64,000 bases of DNA from Larimichthys crocea. Lineage: Eukaryota; Chordata; Actinopteri; Sciaenidae. Location: assembly GCF_000972845.2 (NCBI RefSeq), contig NC_040016.1:4236701-4300700 (forward strand). The letters run 5' to 3'. A program made the translations under genes and the position numbers. Every line of letters begins with the position of its first letter. The first letter of the stretch is position 1. The notes under the pieces are model-generated. The model was not told where the DNA came from. It did not search any database and saw nothing but the letters and a program-made list of their open reading frames with translations. Shown one piece after another: positions 12,701 through 23,760 of the stretch.

Positions 12701-12848
12701 TACATCACATACCTTCATATGGCATTACAACTGTGTCACCCCACTGGTCCTCCTCTTTGATGTCCAGAACCCGGTCGATTGACTTCTGAGCTGATGTCAA
12801 AGCTTGTTTAGCGAAGCTGGACAGGTGAGATGCGTTAAACCAACTCAT
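3719..12848 (-). CDS. tmf1: TMF1, TATA element modulatory factor (Golgi coiled-coil protein)
   Basis: TMF1 (ARA160) is a Golgi-associated Rab6-binding coiled-coil protein involved in retrograde trafficking; nuclear-receptor coactivation is also reported. Seventeen coding exons on the minus strand: 12848-12713, 12624-11234, 10384-10281, 9901-9775, 9632-9527, 9093-8951, 7853-7687, 7296-7140, 6614-6522, 6358-6202, 6088-5896, 5037-4968, 4889-4797, 4684-4562, 4465-4307, 4099-3974, 3859-3719. Every phase fits and the sum is 3486 nt, 1161 aa plus stop (human 1093). The N-terminus MSWFNASHLSSFAKQALTSA matches human except at a few residues. The 1391-nt second exon encodes the acidic, Ser-rich middle, with conserved TVVDESENFFSAF and GTSTTSDIEVLDHES. 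Exons 3-13 are heptad-rich coiled coil. The last exons hold the conserved C-terminal Rab6/TATA-binding region (VMAEELVRLTNQNDEMEEKV). The donor after 4797 (GTTTTA) is weak. Introns hold a tRNA gene and two SINEs. Confidence 0.97.
5335..5407 (-). tRNA. tRNA-Arg (anticodon ACG)
   Basis: A 73-nt cloverleaf lies on the minus strand inside the tmf1 intron between 5896 and 5037. The acceptor stem GGGCCAG pairs with CTGGCTC (one G-U). The anticodon stem TCTGA/TCAGA closes the loop CTACGGA, giving ACG, read as ICG in the mature tRNA and decoding CGU/CGC/CGA. The internal promoter boxes are intact: A box near TGGCGCAATGG and B box GGTTCGACTCC. The T stem has one G-U pair where the vertebrate consensus has G-C. 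An oligo-T run on the minus strand (plus-strand A6 at 5325-5330) sits about 4 nt past the discriminator and can terminate Pol III. No intron and no stem-breaking mismatch, so probably functional. CCA is not encoded, as expected. Confidence 0.96.
6632..6862 (-). mobile_element. tRNA-derived SINE with (TTC)n tail
   Basis: Read on the minus strand the element begins near 6862 with GGGCGGCAGTAGCTCAGTCC (Pol III A-box-like) and has GGTTCAAGTCCC (B-box) about 40 bp on. A hairpin-like segment (GGTGCC with GGCACC arms) lies around 6714-6734. It ends in an ATTAATAAAGTATATC tail and a (TTC)n run at 6649-6633. It sits in the tmf1 intron between 7140 and 6614, 18 bp from the exon 9 acceptor, in the sense orientation. 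Tail and head resemble abundant teleost SINEs; I do not assign a family name. Clear target-site duplications were not seen. Confidence 0.75.
8391..8485. repeat. (TA)n-rich low-complexity tract
   Basis: About 95 bp of almost pure TA dinucleotides, with occasional AAT interruptions, in the tmf1 intron between 8951 and 7853. No other feature is visible in this intron, which is otherwise AT-rich. Confidence 0.9.
10805..10975 (-). mobile_element. Degenerate tRNA-derived SINE fragment
   Basis: On the minus strand this shows a B-box-like GGTTCGAATCC (near 10920), then a GTGGCCCTTTCCCGCACGTC segment, a CT-rich stretch (TCTCTCTCTCTCCCC) and a CCAATAAAGCTTG tail. This arrangement recurs in many teleost genomes as a short interspersed element. 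The 5' A-box part is poorly preserved, so it is probably truncated or old. It lies in the large tmf1 intron between exons 2 and 3 (11234-10384). Confidence 0.6.
10971..11020. repeat. Imperfect 27-bp tandem duplication
   Basis: CTTTTGTATAGTAATATA occurs at 10971 and again at 10998 (period 27), directly beside the SINE-like fragment. The copies differ by a TA insertion, so this looks like an ordinary old slippage duplication. Confidence 0.8.
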
Positions 12849-13370
12849 TTTGACGACTCAGCTCGCTAAGCTATCACCAAGTTGAGAAACTGTCACACGG
12901 ATGTTAAAAGGGAATTTGGCGTCAGCACACAAAGTCACTGTCTCTGCATTTTCTTTTCTTTTTTTTTTAGCGCAGTAACGATAAACTGGTGCGAACAATA
13001 TTTCAGATATTGTCCTGTCCAGAAAAAAAAGGCTGGCTACCACTTAGCTAGTTAGCAACGCTGTAAGTCAGCCCGGGCATAGCGTCAGTGAGCAGAGACA
13101 GTGTCAGACACTTTCAGCACAAACTGGCTACTTGGTGTTTAAAATGGCAAACTTTCCACACGTCAGTCATGTAGGAGTACAGCTATCTCTGATACCGTGT
13201 CTAGAAGTCTACAACAAACGCGTTCCCATGGTTAATCCAAGCTTTTTTCCGGCTCCTTGACTCGGCCGTCATCGTTTGTTTTGGTCGCTCTCAACTTGTA
13301 GCCCGACTAGCATTAGCCTGCTCGGCTAGCCACTTCCTTTCCACGTAGCACCATGACGTCATGATCCGGT
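12849..13370 (-). promoter_or_regulatory. tmf1: TMF1 5' UTR and putative promoter with CRE palindrome
   Basis: The sequence upstream of the tmf1 ATG is noncoding. A perfect CRE palindrome TGACGTCA lies at 13354-13361, about 510 bp upstream of the ATG, with GGAAAGGAAGTGG (ETS-like on the minus strand) just downstream in the direction of transcription. No TATA box is evident, fitting a housekeeping promoter. The start site cannot be fixed from sequence; 5' UTR probably occupies much of 12849-13150. Confidence 0.45.
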
Positions 13371-13499
13371 CTGACCGGACCTGAAAAGAGGGAAACCATC
13401 CAAAACCTGCCTCTTTAATAAGTATATCACACCCAAATTACAACATTATTATTAGTATTGCTATTCCATTAAGTACTTATTAGCTTAGTACGTTTATGT

Positions 13500-13655
13500 T
13501 CCCTATTTTAACCTGTTTTTATGTTGTATTCTTGTAATTTGATATACTTTTATGGTTCTATTTGTTATTTGCTATCTACTCTCATTTATTTACAGTGTCC
13601 TTGGGTGACAGAAAGGCGCCTATGAAATAAAATGTATTATTATTATTATGTTTGA
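13500..13655 (+). mobile_element. LINE-like 3' tail remnant
   Basis: The sequence up to 13655 resembles the 3' end common to teleost L2/Rex-type non-LTR elements: GGTGACAGAAAGGCGCCTATG followed by AAATAAAATG and a (TAT)n microsatellite tail. Only the tail survives; no ORF remains. It lies between the tmf1 promoter and the uba3 3' end. Confidence 0.45.
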
Positions 13656-13842
13656 CCAAGCCTTATATATTAAACCCTCAGTCTGTGTTGATGCATGTAA
13701 ACAAACGGCCTCTAAAACAAAGTGGATCGTGTACAGTAAGGCCTCTCCATCCTGCATACTAAACTTGTGTGTAAATATTGTTTCACTCCCATAATTTCAT
13801 ATAGGTACAGAGAGGAAACAGAAACTTTATAAGAAAAAACAT

Positions 13843-13848
13843 TTTATT
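13843..13848 (-). terminator. uba3: Candidate UBA3 polyadenylation signal
   Basis: AATAAA on the minus strand, about 480 bp downstream of the uba3 stop codon at 14329. The span 14328-13830 is then the likely 3' UTR. No other minus-strand AATAAA was noticed between the two. Confidence 0.55.
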
Positions 13849-14328
13849 CCAGTTCACACATCATTATCAGTGTCTGCCCATTACCACTTTAGTGGTTACT
13901 GCAACTAAAAAAAAACTGCATTAGAATAAATAAATATTCAAAATATTCAAAACCAGAACAAAGTACAGAATAATCTTTTTCCAAACTAACCACCGCTTGT
14001 CTATTTGTTTGCACAGAGCACACTTCTTTAGGTTGTGGTGCAGATAACACATTAATGCAGAAATCTTTTTAACATTTGCAGACAACATATCATCAAAACA
14101 TGACTTTAAACATGGTTTTGAACTATGATTTGGTTTTTCAGTGCAAAACATTAACTTTAGTCAATAAGTACATTAACTAGAGCTACAAATTAGCTACAAT
14201 CATTTAGACTGTGACCGAATACACTGTAAACTGTTGCCATTTTAAATATATTCCGCATCTGCATCAAGTTATGGTTGGCCAAGAAACGAGAACGACATCA
14301 GCTGGTTGTGGGAGTGCTTGAGTTCATC

Positions 14329-17300
14329 CTATGAGGTAAAGCAGAGTCTAAACAACATGGTCTGGGGTGTGGTGACATCAGCTACTGCCAGCTCTTGCCC
14401 GTCAGCCAGTCCCAGCTCTGGAAAAAACATGTTCATAACATAAAGTGACTCAGCATATTCTGAGTGTATTCATCTGAAGAATGAGTGTTGCCACATCTTC
14501 AGTAAATAAAGCCCCTCACCCTTCAGTGTTTTGGACAGATTTGGCCGTGTCCTCTGTTCAATTGAAGCGACAGACTGTAAAGCAAAACACCACATGAACA
14601 ATAACTCTAATCAAAACAAGTCAAAATGATTGTTTGCTTAATTTTATCAGGACACCCCTCAGGCTCACATTACAATGAGACTGAATGAAAACACAGAGGT
14701 TACTTACCTGTAAATATAATGTTTTGTTCTTTCCTTCCACTGTTGCTGTTATAGCAGGTGATTTCATTTGTCTGAAAAAATGCATTATATATTTGGTTGT
14801 TAATGCGTAATGCACTACTCAAAATCCCAAAAATATGACCGTAGGCAGAGCTCATGAAAGGCAAACCTACAGAGAGGCACTCTCAGTCAGGTAGTCCAAC
14901 AACTCCTGAAGTTTAGAAGATGGAGAAAAGTTCAAGTCCAGAGGTATTTGGCTGCAGGCTGAACAGTTTTCCTGCATCAGAAGTGAACATAAACATGTTT
15001 TACATAAAAGGCAACTTCGTCCCTGTTGCTAATAATTACTGGTGGATGAAATTCAGGGACAAACCTTCCGTTCTGCTTCAAAAGTATAGGTGTACAGGCC
15101 CTCAACATCATTGAACACCATATAGTTATTGAGCGGTATGTAGGCACTGTAGATGCAAAAGGTGACATCATGAAGGTCACACGTGGTTTACACAGATTTT
15201 CACTTTGTACATATGCTGCCAAACCGAACCTGCAAACTCACCTTGATGCTATTTTGAAAACCTCTGTTGCGCAAGCAGCTGGGTCAAATAAATAAGGAAA
15301 GAAAACTGTTATTTCCGCATACATAAATTCAATATACTCAGTACTGTTTGGAAATAATTAACTCTTACAATGGCAGGGCATAAACACAGGTCTTTAACAT
15401 TATTCAGTCTTAGCTACTCACCAGCTATGACAGCATTTGTAGACGCTACAGCTGGAATTATCCTCTTAACAACACCTGCAACATATAAATAGGATATAGA
15501 AAATAATTGCTTAATTCAAAAAATAGACACAGAAATAAAAGAAATGTGTCTTGCACACAGAGAAGTACTGTTTCAGAGACACAGACTAAGACTTCCATCA
15601 CCAGCACTGGTGACTCGCTTGTTGTGTTTTATGTACTTAGGCTCGTCTCCCAGCAGAGCTGAAAGAAAAGTAGCTGTGTTCTGATGTTGACAGATAGATG
15701 TGATGTGAGAGTGTGCTCACCCTGGGTTAGTCGGTATGTGACTCCTGTTATGTTGAACTCTGCTGCCCTCTCCAGAGATCTCTGGTACACCCACTGGATG
15801 TGCGTTGGGTCATCCCCATCCAGTACCACACCATCTAATCCACACATAAGGACTTAAGTTTACTTGTTATAAAGATCTTGTAAGTCAGGGGGTGGGGTTT
15901 GTTGAGCCTCAAGTACAAATACTTTATTCTAAACAGTATGAAGATCCCTAAACTAAGCAGAGATACTATAGAACTGCAGTATGGTTTCATACCTCCAAAG
16001 GGCGTCTCTTTGGGCCACAGCAGCATCCGGACATACTCAATGCAATGTTCTGGCAAACGAGGCATGGAGGCTATTGTACACATGGGGAAGTTGACCTACA
16101 AAGAGAGATGTATTTTAGCAATAGCAAAATGACCAGGTGCTGGTTTTGTAATTTTGTTGTGTTGTAAGCATTCTTTATAAAAAATAAATTTAAAAAACGT
16201 GACCTGAGGAGGGTACAGCTCTAGGGTACAGTCGATACAGGCAGTCATGCCAGGGAGTATGACTCTTGCGTTTCCTTTAAAACCTTCAGTCCCACCATCA
16301 ATTAAAGGAATGATGGAATTTGGGTCCAAGACACCATCCTCATACACCAGCAAGGACAGCTGCGAAGAAAGTCAAAGGACTGTACATGAAACACATTCCT
16401 TTTAGCATAATGTTTAAATGCAAGCATTAAATTGCACAAAAACACAAAAGTAGTGAGAAAAAGGACTGTGACAAACACTGCAGCGAAGAGGATTGACTTA
16501 CCAGCATACCATTCATCCACCTTCTGGCAATTATAGAGTCTAGTCCACAGACAATTATATGGAACTCTGAATACAAACAGAACAATGAATGAATTCAAAT
16601 CTAACGTCTGATAATGAAACAGTCCAATCAGGGAGGGTGCATCAAAATGGACTGATGCAAAAACCTAATGATTATACATTATAGAGCTCAGAGAACACAA
16701 TATATTTGAAATCTTATCTACGGTTATGTGAAAGGTAGAGAGTGCAGAGAGTGGAGTGCTGTGAAGTGGCTGAAGTGTTCTCTAAAATAACAAACGAGTT
16801 CCAAATGGAATGAAGTCTTGGCTCTTGTAAACTATTTTTACATGTTTTGGTCTCAAGTAGTTTATTATTAGTAGTAACAGTCATAATGATACTTACGTCT
16901 GTAGAATGTTTCATCTAAGTCTTGAATTTTCTTAAAATGTCTGTACAAGGCATTTAGGAGAATGTCATGTTTGTTATTTTCACAACCTGTATGACCTGTA
17001 TGTCTACATTCTTAAATTGTGATTTATGGAATGTGGATTTGCTGCCTGCAACATTTCTCCCATATTAATCATGCAACTTGTGGTTTGAGCATTTGAAAAC
17101 AAGCACATATCACGCATCTGAAATCTTGCAATAATAGATCAATCAAAAGGATACGGGACTACACAGCATCCAGGTATGCGGCTGTTGATAAAATCAGCTG
17201 CAACGTCCGCCATCCAGGTATGCGGCTGTTGATAAAATCAGCTGCAACGTCCGCCTTGGATCGACCTACGTCTTTCCGCCTGGTCAACATTACACAAACA

Positions 17301-18662
17301 TTCATAAAACATATCTGCTTACTTCATGACATTATATTGATGCTATAATGCATATATATATATATCTATATAGTTAAAAATGTATTAATTATAAGTCTAC
17401 TGACCTGAAGAGGAACTGTCGATTCAAGTTTGAAATATCAATCGTGTCCATGTCGACAACATGAATGTCACGGAAGCCTGACAAAGCCTGAGCCACAACA
17501 AAAACAAACAAGTGTTGATTGTGTATTAAAGCCAATATTATCCAAATATTAATCATAATAGTTCATAATTATACCAGGTCTTTCAGCAGTTCACATCCCA
17601 GACCACCAGCACCGATGACCAGGATTTTGCAGGTTTCTAACAAAAACTGCAATGACTGTAGTGAGAGGTGATAAAGACATTATTATTAAAGATGGCACAT
17701 TACTTCGCATGCAATATAAAAGTGATTTCACTCCTGCTAATTGTTACATTTGTGCTGGGTTCAAAGTCAGGATGCGTGAAGGGCCCAGATCTCTCCAGAA
17801 ACTTTTTGACATGGTTCCATCGCCCGTCCCACTCACAGGTACGTCCACTGCCTCCATCAACCACCATCCTGACAACAGAAATGTGCATATTTAGGACTTG
17901 ACAGTCTCAAAAATATTTCATGGTAGACTGCACTGAGAGTAATGTATAGTTTTATATCACTTTAGACTTTACAGAAGATCGAAATGTCTACTGTCACGTA
18001 GTAAAGGTGTTATTTACAGCTCACAGCAGATCATGCAATCACTTTGAGGTCAAAGAAACTAAGTAGTAATGTAACATTCGCTTTGCCGTCTGTCGGCGTC
18101 TGCTTTAACAGGGTTTTCTTGTTGAACCACGTTAAAATGCAGTAAAGCTGCATGTGGTGGGCGTTTCTGACCCTCTGACATTTTCAGTCCCTCACACTGC
18201 AGCCTGAACGGTAGCTAAGTTAGCTGCGGAGCTAGCATGTCAACAGTGAGAAGGTACAGTAGAGAGCTCTAACTTTGCACAGAAGTGAATGACAACATCA
18301 GCGGCACAGTAAAGACGTGCTAGATACTCCAGACGAGCTAACTACTCAGTATTTCGCCCGTAGCCCGGCTGTCAGTGCACTCTTGCTCACGACTAATATT
18401 AGCTTCTTCGGCTAGCTGACGTTAACCTTCCTCCTGTCCGATAACCTCAAACCTTCCAGCTCTACCAATTCATCGCTAACTTCTGAGCCAGCTCCACTAC
18501 TTTCCTTCTTTTCTTCTCCCTAAAAAGAGAGAATAAAAGAAGGTTCATTCATGCTGTGCTATCGCAGGTTCATGAGATCTGAAAGCATCTTTCGGCCAGT
18601 TAGTGACTGTGTTTCTTGTTTGTTTCTTCGGCAGCTACTTACGGCTCATCCGTGTCCGCCAT
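14329..18662 (-). CDS. uba3: UBA3, NEDD8-activating enzyme E1 catalytic subunit (frame broken in exon 6 as assembled)
   Basis: UBA3 pairs with NAE1 to adenylate NEDD8, form a thioester with it and pass it to UBC12 for cullin neddylation. Eighteen minus-strand exons: 18662-18643, 18519-18466, 17868-17748, 17655-17575, 17487-17405, 17279-17155, 16940-16897, 16566-16502, 16359-16204, 16095-15993, 15834-15721, 15475-15422, 15278-15242, 15146-15065, 14971-14871, 14771-14708, 14574-14520, 14417-14329. With one 44-bp copy in exon 6 discounted, all phases fit and the product is 467 aa (human 463). Visible: nucleotide-binding GAGGLG (80-85), zinc pairs CIDC (224/227) and CSAC (368/371), catalytic Cys241 in PMCTIASMP, and a C-terminal ubiquitin-fold region. 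As assembled, the frame shifts after Gly142 and stops after about 159 residues, before the catalytic cysteine. All other exons look under selection, so I call a gene, not a pseudogene. Confidence 0.96.
17167..17254. repeat. uba3: Exact 44-bp tandem duplication inside UBA3 exon 6
   Basis: Units 17167-17210 and 17211-17254 are identical, and both lie within uba3 exon 6 (17279-17155). Exon 6 is 125 nt as given. The neighbouring exons demand a length of 81 nt modulo 3, which is what remains if one unit is removed. Human UBA3 has no second copy of this segment (AEVAAEFLNDRVP region). The duplication adds 44 nt (not divisible by 3) and brings in a stop codon. Confidence 0.97.
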
Positions 18663-18760
18663 GTTTGGTTACTTATCCGCCTTCAAACACCGAAGTCAGC
18701 TGTAGTAAATACAAACATTGCCAGGTGATAACATATAAATTATGCTTAGGACAGAGATTT
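18663..18760 (-). promoter_or_regulatory. uba3: UBA3 5' UTR and promoter area
   Basis: The uba3 ATG at 18662 has a good context (AAACATGGCGG). The 60-100 bp upstream is noncoding and must hold the start site. No TATA box or clear factor site is recognisable. There is no sign of a divergent gene on the plus strand. Confidence 0.35.
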
Positions 18761-19757
18761 AGACTATGTTTTAATTTATAGAACAACAGAGCTATTGTGC
18801 TGTCCAGTTAGGGCCCGAAAAAGATAAAAAGACATGTAAGCTAACTTAGCATTAGCTGTATAGTTTTAGTTGAATTTTCATATTTCTGATTGTTTTGAAC
18901 GCAGCATTGCAGGTGGTAAATACACAACATGTCCAACAGGTGGCGGTATTAACCCATTATTTCTCAGCTGTACGTCACGTCCACCACGGCTCACCTGCAA
19001 ACTATTTCTGCCACAACTGTGTGGTCAAAGATTGTATTTAGCACAGTTGTCCATGTTTAGGTAGTTTTTTATTTTTATTTTACCCATTTAAAACAATGCA
19101 TTGGAGCAGTAGCTTTTACATTTAACAATGTGAGTGTGAAATAATTGACTCTACTAGTAATTACTTGATAATTGCTCTTCCCTGCATGCTGTAGCAATTA
19201 TCTTTAAAACCAGTTTACAGTCAAGGAGAGACAGGAAGAGAGAAATTACCCATTTGAGTGAAATAAGTCTGTTCCAAGATCAGGTATTGGTCAAATAGTC
19301 TTGATTGGCCGGGATGCAAACTGTAACCGGATCAATAATTAAAATTCTAATTTATTTAGAGCATTTCTGTGTGTTACTGTTGTGTCCTTTACTAGCAACA
19401 AAAAAGCAGAACAACACAACTGTTCAAAACATCATAAAAATATGTTACAGATTTATTGCTGCATGAGGCGCTTAGCATGAATGAGACATAAAATTAAGAT
19501 CCTGTTATTAAGTTTAATGATTTTAATAGTGAAGACATCTCCCTCAAGTGTCTGATTTACAGTGTACACATTGTTGATAATGAATCTTGGTGTTTAATCT
19601 CTCATTATAGAGTGATTAATAACGCTTGGATTTGCATTTTTAGAGACTTGCCTGTGGGCACATGAACATAATTAATCCATCTGTCCGCAACCCCTAAAGA
19701 AGCTGCAGTGTAGATACCTTTTGCAGAGGTCACCAAAGATCTGCCTAATGTATGCAC

Positions 19758-19792
<35 letters not shown>

Positions 19793-22700
19793 AAGAGAGA
19801 ACATGCACAGCAGGACACAGAGTTTTTTTATTTGAGTTTCGGTGATTTGAATGGTTTGATGGAGCGTCAAGATTTTTTTTTCCGGACCTTTAATGAGATG
19901 TTCCGAATGACAGCCTCCGAAAACTGATAACTAAAAATAACTGCTGCGGCCATGTCCTTCATAGCTGACTGCCTGCCATCTCAGCCTCCCTCTCTTTTTT
20001 TCTATTTGTTCTGTCTGTCTTGTCCTCTTTCATTTAACCTGGACTATGTTCTCGTGTTAAACAACAGGGGGGGAAAAAATATTTAAAATAAAAATGGAAG
20101 ACACTTAAAATAAAAATTCTATTATGGGTGAGGCCCATTGCTGTGAGTGTATTGCACTTCAGGTGATTGTGCCCAGATCTTCAGGTTGAAGCAAAGTCTC
20201 CTCTATTGGTTTTGCCTCCAGTTTTATTGAGTTTTGTTAAATGCACGCTGGATCTAAAGTAGGGCAGCAGAGGACGAGAAGTCAAAACATCTTCCAGTGG
20301 TGACTGGTGACACATTTTTATAGATTCCATTGAAATGCCATCTGTCATTCCCCCACCTTAAGTGGGGACATTCTGAATGTCACTACCGTGCCTTTGAGGT
20401 GACCCAGCTCTCCGCCATCCATCACAGCCAACTACAGTTAACACATCCATGCAGAGATTGAAGTGTCCAGAGTTGAATAGGCTTGAAATACTTGATCATA
20501 GAAGGCTATCAGTGATGTGACACTTTGCTTGGAAGAAAATCCTCAGAGGTGCTGCTCATATTCTCATATTCAGTGTCTTTTCCCATCTAGCTCTCCAGTT
20601 CTTCAGAAAACAGAAGAAAATGTCCTTCATATACATTGACATGGGAATCAGCGTTTGTCAGCTTTATGGCCCCATATATCTTCATATCCATTTACCGTGT
20701 GATGGCTTTCCATCAGGACGTCCAAAGTGGTGTTGATTGTACTAATGATAATGTGTCACAGTGATATGTCCTATGTTAGGAACAGAGCGAGTCTGCCAGC
20801 CAGAAGACAAGGAGAAGCTACAGGCTGATGTTGTGTTGTGCTGTAGTAAGTGATTGATGACTCTCGCTGTTGTAGTGCTTTGATTAAGCCTCCAGTGATT
20901 TATCGCCACTGCTCACAATGTAATTAGACTTTATATATACCCTCAACAAAACAGTGTTGTCTTGCGATATGATCCCAATATGCGTGAGTGTCTGTGTATG
21001 TGTGAGTTAGCACACACACACACTTACATTATTATTGTGATGGTGTGCATCTAAATGCTTCCCGAGTCAGTGTGAATAGAAAAAAAAAACAGACCCCTCT
21101 GTTTACAATTTGTGTATTAAAGCAGGAAAAGTGTTGCACGTGCGGCATATTACATTATTTAATATGTGATGGATGTGTTTACCTTTAACTGAAATTGCCT
21201 GGGGTCTATTCACTTTACTATTGCCAAGAAGCTCTATAAATAGATCTTATTTGCTGTGAAAATACACCCATGCTGTGTTTGATGGTTCGGGGCTGTGGCT
21301 TTTGGTTTGTCTTGGTCTCTTTAGCTTACTGAAGAAGATGGAAGATAGCAGATACCACGAGGCTAACAAGTCTAAAATGTCTTTATTTCAAGTAAAAAAC
21401 CACCATCGATAAAAGGCAAAAATCTGATTTTGTTTCCCAAGTGAAGCTTAAAATTCCTTGAAGTAATTTTTTCCACATTGCTACTTCTGTTTTTGAAAAT
21501 GGAGTATCATGGCAACTGTAATAAATCTTAGGTTTCCACTGCCAAGTAACCATTATAACATGTCCCAAAGTGAAGAGGCTGGACCAGATCTTACATGGGG
21601 TCATTTCAACATCACCAAGGTGTTCAACAACACAATCCATCTTCCTAGCATGAGGGGTGTGGCGTCATTGCTGGTTTGCACTTTGTTCTTCCTGTTTCTG
21701 ATGGGCAGAGCCCCACAGACGATTTGTGCTCGGCACTTCCTGCCTACAGGGGTGGAGGACTTGCCATGATCTTGCTGCACATAGCTTTTTTTCCCCCTGC
21801 TCTTTGGTCCCTAAGAGTTATTTCTAAGATGGAGGAAAAGCTGAAGATTGGGACCAAAAAGTGTCAATCACGTGTTGACGTGTGATATGTAACACAGTGT
21901 GGTCTGCCTATTCAATGCAGCCACTGCATCAATTAGTGTCGAGTCGACTAATAGTCAGTTTTATTTCACATTAATATATCTGCATTACTGGCTGACTACA
22001 GTTTCATATAACTTTATAGGCATACCTTTGACCATAGAGGCTGTCATTAAGTCTGTATATTCACCGCATATGACTTCAGCTATTTCAACAGATTTAAACT
22101 CAAAACAACTTTCCTTTTAGCAAACATATCACACTAAACAAAAAAAAAACCCTTCCAGGAAAAACAGTTCTCAGGCAGGGCTTGCTGTCCAATGACAAAA
22201 AGTATGGTGATGCAGAGACACTAAAAGTAGAGAGAAGAGAAAATATCCAGAGATTTCGCAGGAAATACAAGGAACTAAGGCCACCCGGCTGATAAGTGCA
22301 CCTTGGTTAAATAAATGTATGTTGTGGACATCAGCAATATCTCCTTGCATCTTGTATTCACTGTAGAAATTCAGAATGTAATACTTAATGATTTGCTGAT
22401 CAGATGATACACACCAACAGGAATAGGGAAGCACTGACACTTCTTTGTATGCACTTCAGACACTGGAGACAGGAGACATAGAGATAGACATCGAGGGCAA
22501 AACGCTGAGTAAGACAAAACCTGTCAACTACAGCAAGATGCTAAATCACAATGCTAAAGATTAATGAAAATACACCTCTGATTGAAATGTGTTATCAATA
22601 ATCTGCATAACTTTGGGGACTTGAGTTCTTTTCAGCAACACCATTAGATTTGTATATTACTGTAGCCACCTCAGGCAGGTCAAATGGCAAACAATTGCAT

Positions 22701-23445
22701 GGACTCATGTTTCCATTATGCTGATTTCTATCATTGTATTGTTAATATCAGCCATGATTTATTCCTTCTATCAAGACCACACATCTTTGGGAGAGGCTCG
22801 CTTTCTGTGTCTTTCAAGGACAGCAGAGGAATTTCTTGCAGGAGAACCTTAAGACAGTGGAACGGAAATTTTCCCTCCAGCTATTTCAACAGCGTTTATT
22901 CCTGCTCGCGCTTCCTATTTCCTGTCCTCCTCAGCACGCTTCCTGCTCTGCCATTCCTACTGTTCCTTCATCACTATTGTCCCCTTCTTGCTAAAAAGAG
23001 ACATTGTGTATTGTGGAGACAACATCCAGTCTGTCAGCAGTCACCCAAGAGTTTCCTCACAGGAGTGAAACACACCTAGGGATGAAGTGGCAAACAACAG
23101 ATACTATATGATTTTGATTTTCAATCTATGCAGGCTGCTGGAGTGCTCATAGCAATGTATCAAAACTACGCTACTAGTTCCTAAAATTATTTTTAGGAAT
23201 AATTCTAGAATTATTTTTATTAATTGCTGTGTAGTGTATCTAGGCATCAGTTGACAAAAACGTCAGCTTAGAGTAAAAATAACTGTGTCCATTGTTCATT
23301 CTGATTGATCTAGTAAAATTTGGTGTGACAACATAGAGCAATGACTCATTGCTGATCTCATTTGGTCAACGTAGGAACACGTAAGAAATTTCTGCTGACC
23401 TTTTTCAATCAAATGATCAAAGTCAAGCTCACTGAGCTTAAAGAA

Positions 23446-23760
23446 GCTTTGTGTAGAAATTAGTCACTCATTGCAGTCCCTGCACCTCACCCTCTACTGA
23501 AGGAGAAACTACAGTGCTCGCAAAACACGTGAGAAACGTAAGCCGCAAGCTTAACGTCACTTAAACGTAAGGCCCTATCTCTCCCTAGTGTTTAGTTTAT
23601 CCATTCTGGACTACTGTAGAAACATGGTGGTTCAACATCTCGGACTCTGTTGGGGAGGACCGGCAGTCTCTGTACATATTAAAACTCATTCTAAGGTTAC
23701 AAAAATATTAAAATTCTTATTTTCCCAGAGCCACCTAAATCTTACACACTAGACCTTTAA
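23446..23760. mobile_element. Non-autonomous TIR element, copy 1
   Basis: It shares an internal core with the element at 27279-27614 (ACTACTGTAGAAACATG, CAGTATTTAGTTT-like segment) and has a right end ATCTTACACACTAGACCTTT that is the inverted form of the left end of copy 2 (AGGTCCAGTGTATAGAATTT). No coding capacity. This fits a short nonautonomous DNA transposon family widespread in teleosts; superfamily not assigned. Confidence 0.6.

Noticed and set aside
17155..17279. uba3 as a pseudogene
   Set aside because: All other exons, splice sites and catalytic residues are intact, and the only lesion is an exact tandem duplication with an artefact-like signature.
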